This document shows, in pieces, positions 42,972-51,191 of a DNA stretch of 64,000 bases. Position 1 is the first letter of the stretch; every line of letters starts with the position of its first letter. The notes beneath the pieces were generated by a model. The model ran no database searches. It was not told the DNA's origin and saw nothing but the letters and a program-made list of their open reading frames with translations. A program made the translations under genes and the position numbers. The DNA is from Ktedonosporobacter rubrisoli (GTDB lineage: Bacteria; Chloroflexota; Ktedonobacteria; Ktedonobacterales; Ktedonobacteraceae), in contig NZ_CP035758.1 of the NCBI RefSeq assembly GCF_004208415.1, forward strand, positions 10,850,001-10,914,000. Reading direction: 5' to 3'.

Positions 42972-44621
42972 ATGTCAAATCAAAATATACAGGTCTGTAG
43001 AGATTACATTGAGGCTGTCTTCTGGCGCGGCAGAAAGGCGATGGAGCCAAAGAACTTTCGGCCTGACTGGGGGGATCAACCTTCGCGCTACAAAGTCTAT
43101 CGACAGGTAGAACGTATCCCTTTGCCGATAGCATTACCGGCAACATCCTCATCGATGGCAGAGGTACTGGAGCGCTTTGACAATCCGCCAATTATCCCCA
43201 GAGGTATAACATATGAGGAGCTTTCGAGCATTCTCCTACTAGCGCACGGAACCATTAACCGCCGTTTAGATGTGAACTGGAATCGCGATGCACAAAAGCG
43301 CGCCAGATATACACAGGCAGCCTTTGGACGTGGCACTGCTTCTGGTGGCGGCATGTATCCGACAGAAATCTTTTGGGCCTGTGGAGCGGGAGGGAGGCTA
43401 CAACCAGGGGTCTATCACTATGATAATGCTCATCATGCACTGGCTCGCCTCTATTCCGGCGATGTTACCAGACATATACATGCAGGGCTGGCAAACCATC
43501 CCCTGGCAATGAGCACGCGGCAGTTTCTCTTGATCTCGCTTAATTTCTGGAAGAACTCATTTAAGTACAGCTCCTTCTGCTACCATGTTGTCACTCAGGA
43601 TCTTGGAGCTTTGCTTGGATCTTTACGCCTGCTGGCGGCGGCCTTCGCTTCGGATTTACCGTTCCTCTTCTGGTATCCTGATGAAGAATTTAATAAAGTT
43701 CTCGGCCTTGAAACAATCTTTGAGAGCGTCTTCGCTGTCGTTCCACTTCGCTTGGATTTGCCATTCGCAGATGATTCTCTTGTTGCCTCTCAACAATATA
43801 CCCATCCCGAAAGGCTGCATGCGCCGCTGGTGAGCAAATCAAGCTTTCAGCGCTCCAAGGAGATCATCAGCTTTCCAATGGTTGAAAATGTGCATCTTGC
43901 ATCCCTGGTTGCAGATGAGCTACGACCAGACCCTGAAGAAGCGTTTAGAGCTAGCTGCGATGAATTTGTAACTTCTGGTGAGAAGATACTTCTCCCTCGC
44001 CCTGCTACTGAGCTTTTACAAAATGATGTAATAGAAACGTTTAAAAAGCGCAGATCAAGCTTCGGACGTTTTTCCAGCCATGTTCCTCTCACACTTGATC
44101 AACTTGCTACTATGCTGTATTTTGCCTCTACCAGCGGCCATTATGCCTCTGACCTGAAAACAGAGCATGGCTTACCACACTTTACCCGCTTGATGATCTT
44201 TGTCAACAATGTGCATGGACTGCAGCGAGGAGCTTATGCCTATGATTGGCAATACCACTGCCTCTGGTCAGTGGCTCAAGGGGATTTTTCTCTCTTCCTA
44301 CAAGAGTATTACCTTTTACAAAACTATAATCTTTCCGAAACAGCCGCTTTAGTCGCGATTGTTGGCAGACCAGAAAGACTATTTGAAGTTTATGGGAATC
44401 GGGGCTTGCGTATACTCAATGCTGAAGTAGGCCTTATGGCCCAGAACCTCTATATGGCTGCTACTGCTCTTTCCTTTAACTGTGGCGCGGCGCTTGGTTT
44501 CGATAATATCGCGCTAAATACTGCCCTTGGTCTTGATAAGACAGATCTGAGATCAATCCTCTTTCTGCTTGTGGGAAATGCGCCGGATGGCAAGGCAACA
44601 TTTGAAGCTCAACTTTTTTAA
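42972..44621 (+). CDS. SagB/ThcOx-type azoline dehydrogenase, two nitroreductase domains
   Basis: A 549-aa FMN-dependent oxidoreductase that oxidises azolines to azoles. The first nitroreductase-like half has GITYEELSSILLLAHGTINR, GTASGGGMYPTEIF and the QDLGALLGSLRLLAAAF helix. The second half (from ~370) has PLTLDQLATMLYFASTSGHY, LQRGAYAYDW and LNAEVGLMAQNLYMAATALS. The duplicated fold matches thiopeptide/TOMM B proteins. Start at ATG 42972 with AGGA nearby; a TTG at 42930 is open in frame. Follows the YcaO gene by 48 nt. Confidence 0.85.
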   Translation: MSNQNIQVCRDYIEAVFWRGRKAMEPKNFRPDWGDQPSRYKVYRQVERIPLPIALPATSSSMAEVLERFDNPPIIPRGITYEELSSILLLAHGTINRRLDVNWNRDAQKRARYTQAAFGRGTASGGGMYPTEIFWACGAGGRLQPGVYHYDNAHHALARLYSGDVTRHIHAGLANHPLAMSTRQFLLISLNFWKNSFKYSSFCYHVVTQDLGALLGSLRLLAAAFASDLPFLFWYPDEEFNKVLGLETIFESVFAVVPLRLDLPFADDSLVASQQYTHPERLHAPLVSKSSFQRSKEIISFPMVENVHLASLVADELRPDPEEAFRASCDEFVTSGEKILLPRPATELLQNDVIETFKKRRSSFGRFSSHVPLTLDQLATMLYFASTSGHYASDLKTEHGLPHFTRLMIFVNNVHGLQRGAYAYDWQYHCLWSVAQGDFSLFLQEYYLLQNYNLSETAALVAIVGRPERLFEVYGNRGLRILNAEVGLMAQNLYMAATALSFNCGAALGFDNIALNTALGLDKTDLRSILFLLVGNAPDGKATFEAQLF

Positions 44622-44668
44622 TCTTTGGCTGGAAGACGCTCTTTACCAATAAGGAGATACTTATAACT

Positions 44669-47461
44669 ATGTTTGTCCAGGAAACTGAGCCAGTGTGCTT
44701 TCAGAGCACTCTCACACCGTATTTTTTGCTGCGTATGGGTGGCCTACCTCTCAATGTGCTAGATGGCTTACGTTTTGAACATACAAGCGAGTGGATAGAG
44801 GCACTTTTGTCGCTTGAGCAGGTGCTTGGTGAGCGGAAGGATCGACTCGTCGATGCGCTGCATGAGGCAGTTAGAATTCACAAAGAGCAAACCAGCCTAC
44901 GGCGCACTCTGCTCAATCTCAAACGAGATGTTTTCAACATGCGTCAGCCTGATAATACTTCTACCATCAGGAATGTAGCCAATAAACTTTCTTCCCCCAC
45001 ACGCGAATGGCTAGAGGAGTGGGCCGATATTTGGGAACGCTACCGGTATGTACTTGCGCATGGCTCAGAGATTTTTCAAGTAGAAATGGACCGGAAACGA
45101 ATTTTGCTTAAGCAAATAGTCAAGATTGAGGACTTTCGCAAAGGTGTTCTCCTCTCAAGCTCGGCGCTTGATCAGGCTATAAGCTCATATCTGACATCTG
45201 ACAACCTACGACCCGGGCGCGCGGCCCGTACCGCTGAGCGCTCCTTAGTCGAGTATCTCTTACGCACCGCCTGTAAAACTAGCCCTTTTAGCACATTTAC
45301 GACTGTCAACTCTGGCACTTTTGTGGCAGATGCTGACGGAACGGATACATATGAACGCGGGCGGCTTATTAGCTACGAGATCGACAAGGCTGAGAAAAAA
45401 AGCTTTATTCGCCTGAACGTTGCTATCCTGTCCAAACTATCTTCCTTACTGCTCTCCTGTGATAGCCTAAGACAGGATCTTCCAGTCCAATTCACACCTG
45501 GTTATCACATTCAAAACAATAGGATCAGATATCTCCGTCGTATTCAGGAGACAGAAGATGCCGGTGATGGTGCTTCTATCGCCCTGGATGCGGTCCATGA
45601 AAGCGTCTTCTATCTCCCGGTGGGAAAACTACTCACTGCACTGCTTACTTGCCTGGGAGACCGCAAGGTACCTTATGGGGAGCTCGTAGAGGATATCTGT
45701 AGCCTCCCAGCATGCCAGGGAGGAGAGGCAGAAATTGATCCGTATTTACAGCATCTCCTGCGCCTGGGATTACTCATTGTTCCTGATATACAGCTAGATA
45801 TTCACAATGCATCCCCTATAAGCCGCTATTGTCAAGGGTTACGCGCGATTGGGGCGCCCAAGGCTGAGCGAGTTGCCAGGCTGTTAGATGAGATTGAAAC
45901 TCTCTGCCAGATTTATGCTACAGCTACGATCTCGCATCGTCGTGAGCTGCTTGCCCAGATAAGCCAGCAGGTCCAGAAGTGTTATGCCGTACTCGGCCAG
46001 GAACAAACTATATCTCCTCGCACGCTGTTATATGAGGATACGGCTATACATTTTCGTCATCTGCACATCAATGAAAGCTCCTGGAAAGGCATTTTTAAAC
46101 AAGTGGCTGAACTTCAGCAAATTTTGCCTATCTTTGATGTGAACCTGCCCAGAAGATTGGTCACAAGAGGATACTTTCAGGCCCGCTATGGAGAGGGGGA
46201 GCGCTGCGATGACTTTCTAGAGTTTGCCTACGAGTTTCGCCTTGGTTTCTTTGAACACTACTTGCAGGCAACAGGAATGGGTGCAGCAGGCAAGGATAGA
46301 GAGCAGGGCAAGCAATATATCAACTACTTCCAGCAGCCAGAGTTCATAATGCTTAATTCGGCACAGCAGGCTAGTATAGCTTATATACAGGCAGCCTATG
46401 AGCAACTTCCATTTGGAGCCAGGGAACTACGCCTGGATAATGATTTTATCTCGACACTTCTTCCTTATATTCCTGCTGAGCGCCGGCCTCTCTCTTCCCA
46501 TACACTCTTCTCGCAATTTGCCAATGTCAATGGCGAGCCATTATTGATGATCAACCGCATCTATACGGGGCTGACATTGATGTTCTCGCGTTTCGCTCAC
46601 TTTCTCAATGCAGAAGATGAGCATCAGCTGATAGCTGGTTTGCGTGCACATCTGGCGAGCCTGCAGCCGCCAGATGCAATTTTTGCAGAACTCAAGGGAG
46701 GCTATGACACCACCAATTTGAATTTACATCCTCAAGTGACTGCCTACGAACTTGTTTGTCCCGGCGATATCAGTAGCAGGCCTGCAGAAGAACAGATTCC
46801 GTTGAATGATCTCTCTATTCAGGATGATGTCCAGGGAGGGCGGCTGCGCCTCTACTCGCGGCGCCTTGGCAAGGAAGTCATTCCGCTCTATCTGGGCTTT
46901 CTAGTACCCCTGGCCCTTCCAGAGATCCAGCAGGTGCTATTAAATTTTTCATATAGCACAATGTCTGTATTGGATTTATGGAACGGCGTCAAGCGTGAGG
47001 ATGCAGATGCATCCATCATATTTTATCCGCGCCTGAGATATAAGAATCTTGTCTTACAGAGAGCCCATTGGAGAGTCAAGCCCCAGGTCTTCCCTAGACG
47101 TGAGATCGGCCAGACTGATGCAGCTTTTTTTCTTAACGTCTCCCGATGGCGTAGAAAGTATGGCTTTCCGCTATGTGTTTTTGTAGCGCCAGAACCGTTT
47201 TGGAATGCTTTCTCTTCAGATGGAGCAGAAGGAGAAACAAAGCAAAAAATGCGTACCTACAAGCCCTTATACGTTGATTTTGAAAACTATTTTTCGATTG
47301 CACTGTTGGAGTCACTTATGCGTAATGTTTCAACTCCCATCGTAATCAGCGAAATGTTACCAGATCGTGAACAGCTCTGGCTCAAGCATAATGGCCAGGC
47401 CTACGTTAGCGAGCTTGTGTGGGAAACTAACTCTTTTGAAGGAGGTCTTCATGGTGAATAA
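44669..47461 (+). CDS. LanB-like dehydratase, glutamylation-type (thiopeptide TbtB-like)
   Basis: A 930-aa protein of the class I lantibiotic dehydratase N-terminal family, which glutamylates Ser/Thr with glutamyl-tRNA. Landmarks are TPYFLLRMGGLPLNVLDGL at the start, AERSLVEYLLRTACKTSPFS followed by TFTTVNSGTF (the conserved TPFG-like region), VNLPRRLVTRGYFQARYGEG and AHWRVKPQVFPR. The elimination domain of full LanB proteins is not obvious and probably resides in the next gene. Start ATG 44669 behind AAGGAG. Its end overlaps the next gene by 11 nt. Confidence 0.83.
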   Translation: MFVQETEPVCFQSTLTPYFLLRMGGLPLNVLDGLRFEHTSEWIEALLSLEQVLGERKDRLVDALHEAVRIHKEQTSLRRTLLNLKRDVFNMRQPDNTSTIRNVANKLSSPTREWLEEWADIWERYRYVLAHGSEIFQVEMDRKRILLKQIVKIEDFRKGVLLSSSALDQAISSYLTSDNLRPGRAARTAERSLVEYLLRTACKTSPFSTFTTVNSGTFVADADGTDTYERGRLISYEIDKAEKKSFIRLNVAILSKLSSLLLSCDSLRQDLPVQFTPGYHIQNNRIRYLRRIQETEDAGDGASIALDAVHESVFYLPVGKLLTALLTCLGDRKVPYGELVEDICSLPACQGGEAEIDPYLQHLLRLGLLIVPDIQLDIHNASPISRYCQGLRAIGAPKAERVARLLDEIETLCQIYATATISHRRELLAQISQQVQKCYAVLGQEQTISPRTLLYEDTAIHFRHLHINESSWKGIFKQVAELQQILPIFDVNLPRRLVTRGYFQARYGEGERCDDFLEFAYEFRLGFFEHYLQATGMGAAGKDREQGKQYINYFQQPEFIMLNSAQQASIAYIQAAYEQLPFGARELRLDNDFISTLLPYIPAERRPLSSHTLFSQFANVNGEPLLMINRIYTGLTLMFSRFAHFLNAEDEHQLIAGLRAHLASLQPPDAIFAELKGGYDTTNLNLHPQVTAYELVCPGDISSRPAEEQIPLNDLSIQDDVQGGRLRLYSRRLGKEVIPLYLGFLVPLALPEIQQVLLNFSYSTMSVLDLWNGVKREDADASIIFYPRLRYKNLVLQRAHWRVKPQVFPRREIGQTDAAFFLNVSRWRRKYGFPLCVFVAPEPFWNAFSSDGAEGETKQKMRTYKPLYVDFENYFSIALLESLMRNVSTPIVISEMLPDREQLWLKHNGQAYVSELVWETNSFEGGLHGE

Positions 47462-48512
47462 CTGGCTTAGTATCCACATTTTTTATGCAAGTAATCCCTT
47501 ACCACTGCTGACAGAGATGCTGGAACCTCTGGTAAATAGCTTGCGGGCTCATGGCCTTATACAGCGCTACTTTTTCATTAGATATTGGCAAGAAGGACCT
47601 CATGTACGTTTACGCCTTCTCCTCACCGAAAGAGCCATGGAAGAAAGGGTCAAGCGAGAGGCAGAGGAAGTTATTAATGCTTACCTGAGGAGACGGCCTG
47701 CACTCTATGATGCAGAAAATGAGCAAATGCAGTCTTTTTATAAAGATATGTATATTATAGAGTACGGTCAGCAAAAGTGGGATGAAACCTATGGTACTGA
47801 GGGAAGAATGCCCCTGCGCCCGAATAACTCTTTACACTATATAGACTATGAGCCTGAGTATAACCGTTATGGAGGCCGCGAGGGTGTTGAGGTCGCCGAA
47901 TGGCATTTTGAGAAATCGAGCGAGATTGTGCTGAAATTAATAAGCTCGACCAATCTGCATGTGCGCACCATCCTGTTAGGCCTCTCTATTCAGCTAACTC
48001 TTCCACTCTGTTTCGGTCTGCTAGAAGATGAGCAACGCGTAATCAAGTTTCTCACAAACTACGAGAGCCATTGGCTGGAGAATTATCACAAAGATAGCTC
48101 CTCTAGCGCTGCAACTTTTGAGAAGAAATTCATGAGAATGTCTTCCCGTTTACAGCAGCGTATAGCTGAAATCCGTAGCTATGCGCTGCAGGACAAGTTA
48201 GAGACTTTAACCTCAGTAGAGCGCGCATGGATTGAGCATATTCGTGAGCTGAGAGAGCGCATCGATATCCTGGTAGCGGCAAGGAAATTGATCTTCCAGG
48301 ATCGTGTACAAAATCGAGCGTTTATTCCAGAGCTACCTCTGCAGGCATATAACATTCTCCTGGGCAGCTATGTCCACATGACCAATAACCGTCTGGGAGT
48401 CCTGATCCTTGATGAGATTTACCTCGCCTATCTACAGAGACGCGCCCTGGAAGAAGCACAAAAGACGTCAGCACTACAAAGCGTTTCGGCATCGCATGAG
48501 GTTGGTTTGTGA
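47451..48512 (+). CDS. Thiopeptide-type bacteriocin biosynthesis protein (LanB C-terminal/TbtC-TbtD-like)
   Basis: A 353-aa protein of the family that includes LanB glutamate-elimination domains and thiopeptide pyridine synthases. It opens WLSIHIFYASNPLPLLTEML and has FFIRYWQEGPHVRLRLLLTE and YDEPEYNRYGG-like ADH residues (YEPEYNRYGGREGVEVAEWH). It ends in QAYNILLGSYVHMTNNRLGV. It sits behind a perfect AAGGAGGT and overlaps the dehydratase gene, so the two are coupled. As the only such gene here it is more likely the elimination partner; a cycloaddition role cannot be excluded. Confidence 0.8.
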   Translation: MVNNWLSIHIFYASNPLPLLTEMLEPLVNSLRAHGLIQRYFFIRYWQEGPHVRLRLLLTERAMEERVKREAEEVINAYLRRRPALYDAENEQMQSFYKDMYIIEYGQQKWDETYGTEGRMPLRPNNSLHYIDYEPEYNRYGGREGVEVAEWHFEKSSEIVLKLISSTNLHVRTILLGLSIQLTLPLCFGLLEDEQRVIKFLTNYESHWLENYHKDSSSSAATFEKKFMRMSSRLQQRIAEIRSYALQDKLETLTSVERAWIEHIRELRERIDILVAARKLIFQDRVQNRAFIPELPLQAYNILLGSYVHMTNNRLGVLILDEIYLAYLQRRALEEAQKTSALQSVSASHEVGL

Positions 48513-49388
48513 TGTCCGAGGACAGCAAGGATTTTCTACCACACTTGCGCGATGACATCATCCTTGGCCCACCTCTCCGTGCCGGGAGCACAACTGTCTA
48601 TTATCTGAAAGACAAATTTACCAATTGTTTCTATCGCATTGGAACGAAGGAACATTTTTTGCTTGAGAGGATGGATGGAAGCCGCTCCTTGCGAGCGTTG
48701 AGCGATGCCTACGCTGCTGAGTTCGGACGTGCCCTTAACGGGCGATCCTGGGCAGGACTCCTCACCTTGCTTGAAAAGCGCCAACTCCTGGAGAATACGG
48801 CTAATGTCACAAGACTTGAAGAGCTAAAAAGAGAGGTAGACAGGCGAAAACGCAGGGAAAATCGTGGGTTTCTGCGCAGGCGCTTTCCGTTAATGCAGCC
48901 AGATAGCTTTCTTGAAAAACTGCTTCCCTATTTCCAGTTCATGTTCCAGCGCGCTTTTGTGCTGCCGGCACTTTTATGTATTGTGTCGCTAGAAGTTTTC
49001 GTCGGCTTTCATATATCGGCGCTAGTTGCTGACGCCTGGGCAGCCCGAAGCAGTAGTTGGAATTATCTCTTGTTTGTGTTATGTGTCTGGTCCTTTACTA
49101 TTATCCACGAGCTTGCCCATGGCCTGGCTTGCAAAAATTTTGGCGGTTCGGTAAGCGAAATAGGGCTGATCTGGCGCTATTTCGTTATCTTTCCTTATTG
49201 CAAGCTAGACGATGTTCTGCTCTTTCACAAGCGTTGGCACCGCGTTTATGCCTCATTTGCTGGTATCTTTGTAAATTTTCTTTCAGTGATACCTTTCGCT
49301 CTATTCTGGATACTAGCGCCTGTACCTAGCCTGCTTCACGCTATAAGCGCCCTGATGCTGCTTTCATTTAATATAACGATTTTTATAA

Positions 49389-50361
49389 GAGTGTGTCCTA
49401 GCTAGAACAATGAGCCGATAGTTCAGAGAAAGGAGAGTTCAGCCGAAAGCACAACTCGAAAGGAACGAACCAAGATGTGTGAGCCAATCAAGCGAAAACG
49501 TTACCCGTCGGATCTGACCGATGCGCAATGGGAGCTGATCAAGCCGTTCATCCCAGCAGTCTCTGCCCAGGCCACAACGGCCCTTCACGAGCGACGAGAA
49601 ATCGTCAATGCTATCCTCTATGTGTTGCGCACAGGCTGCTCATGGCGACAGATGCCGCACGACCTGCCCAATGGCAAAACGGCCCATCACTACTTCCGCA
49701 TCTGGACGCAGGCGGGGATTTGGGAGCCCATCATGGCCCACCTGCGCCGACAGGTACGCACCCAGATGGGGCGGGACCCGGAACCCAGCGCTGCGATCAT
49801 CGATAGCCAGTCGATCAAAACGGCTCCCGTGCCAGGAAGCGACAAGGGCTTCGACGCGGGGAAAAAAAATCTATGGGCGTAAACGCCACGTGCTCGTGGA
49901 TACGCAGGGTTTCCTTCTGGCTGTCAAAGTGCATGCCGCCAACATCGTGGATCGCGTGGGGGCCAGGCTCTTGCTCAGCCAGTTGCCGCGCTCTTTCCCG
50001 CGTCTGTGCCACCTCTTTGCGGATAAGGGCTATACAGGACCATTGCTCGACTGGATTGCGCAGCGATTGCACTGGACCACAGAACTGGTGCCACAGGCTC
50101 ACAATAGGTCCCATCAGCACTGGATCCTCGTGGACGGCCAACCGGTTCTGCTGCCCCGGCCCAAGACGGGTTTTCAGGTGCAAAGGAAACGATGGGTCGT
50201 CGAACGCAGCTTGGCCTGGTTCACCCGTTTCCGCCGCTTAGCTCGCGACTACGAAGGGCTCACCACCAGTTCAGAAGCCTTTCTTCAGCTCGCCTCGGTT
50301 CGGCTTATGCTTTCGCGCTTATCTCCTTTCCGCTACTGATTCTTGTGGTTAGGACACTCTC
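49389..50361 (+). mobile_element. IS5-family insertion sequence, copy 2 (973 bp)
   Basis: Same length, ends and encoded proteins as copy 1, in the opposite orientation. TAA target duplication at 49386-49388 and 50362-50364. The left end is GAGTGTGTCCTAGC; the right end is the complement of GAGAGTGTCCTAACC. Each copy has its own duplication, so they moved independently and do not form a composite transposon. Confidence 0.92.
49475..50339 (+). CDS. IS5-family transposase, two frames joined by +1 frameshift (copy 2)
   Basis: Frame A runs from ATG 49475 to the stop at 49882; frame B carries the rest to 50339. They join at GGGG followed by eight A (49858-49869). Catalytic residues are as in copy 1: Asp in IIDSQSIKTA, Asp in FADKGYTG, Glu in WVVERSLAWF. 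Identical frame structure and translation to copy 1. Confidence 0.88.
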
Positions 50362-50747
50362 TAAATTTTCTGCCGTTTATCGAGCTGGATGGTTACTTTA
50401 TGCTCAATCATGCTCTCAATATGGCGGATCTACGGCAAGAAGCCCATCAGTTTTGTAAGCGAAGTCTGCTGAAGGTGCTGTTCAAACAAGGTAAGGGGAA
50501 TGTAGGTTTTTCGCGGCGGGATGCGTTTATCTACCTGACGTATGGTTGGTTCTCTCTGATCGCCACTGGCGCATTTCTTCTGCTTATGAGTATCTCCTGG
50601 TTTATGCTGCTAAAATATTGGTTTGGTGATATGCTTGCCTGGGGAGTGGTTTTACTGATTGCTGTGGGGTTTCTCTTTAGAGAATTGAGCAGGAGAAAGT
50701 TTCTTCCTGTACCTCATTTTCTGCGGCAATTCTTTGGGCTTCATTGA

Positions 50748-51191
50748 GCAGGCCAAAGCCAGGAGCCTGTGCTAATCATAGCCGCTAATGCCCAATAAGC
50801 AAGTGGACAGGAGCACTTAACAGAGAGCCGATCTTTCCTCCATAAATTTGCCTGATTCTGTGTGCAAGTTTTTTCGTTCCTTATGGCGACCGCAGGGGGC
50901 GAAGAACTGGGCACGCCTAATTACCTCTTCGCAGCAGCCACATACCGCGTAATAATACTGCTTAAGTTTATTACAGCTCAGAATATACAGTTTTCTCTCC
51001 CCTTCAGTACTATAGTCAGGTGGAAGAACAACGAGAGCAGGATAACCTTTGTATAGAGTGAGATAGATTTACTACGCGCCAAATTTATTATAGGAAATAC
51101 TTGAATATGTCATGGGATGACATATAACTGCGCAGAAAAGGATAATAGCTATTCTTGCGCCTAACTAACAGGTTTAGGAGGAGACAATTGC
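50748..51191. other. Promoter region of the NB-ARC regulator
   Basis: About 440 bases without a supported gene, AT-rich toward the end. It contains the 21-bp inverted repeat at 51105-51125. The small frame at 50862 is not supported. Confidence 0.45.
51105..51125. promoter_or_regulatory. 21-bp inverted repeat upstream of the NB-ARC regulator, candidate operator
   Basis: ATATGTCAT-GGG-ATGACATAT: perfect 9-bp arms around three bases, 67 nt before the start codon. Size and position fit a dimeric HTH regulator site, possibly for autoregulation by the XRE domain of the following gene. Confidence 0.45.

Larger units (their letters stand above)
48512..50747 (+). pseudogene. PqqD-like/M50 membrane zinc peptidase, interrupted by IS5-family element
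   Basis: Joining 48512-49388 to 50365-50747 (removing the IS and one TAA) gives a 419-aa frame. The N-terminal ~100 residues resemble a PqqD-type leader-binding fold (FYRIGTKEHFLLERMDGSRS). Membrane helices follow, then the M50 motif HELAHG (His199, Glu200, His203), a second helix pair, and LDGYFML with the third metal ligand Asp301. The IS lies between the two metal motifs, so the present product ends at ~298 aa without Asp301. This family accompanies RiPP clusters and is thought to process or export peptides. The ATG overlaps the previous TGA. Confidence 0.83.

Noticed and set aside
29469..50361. Composite transposon carrying the RiPP cluster between two IS copies
   Set aside because: Each copy has its own TAA duplication and each sits inside a gene that rejoins perfectly when it is removed, so they inserted singly.
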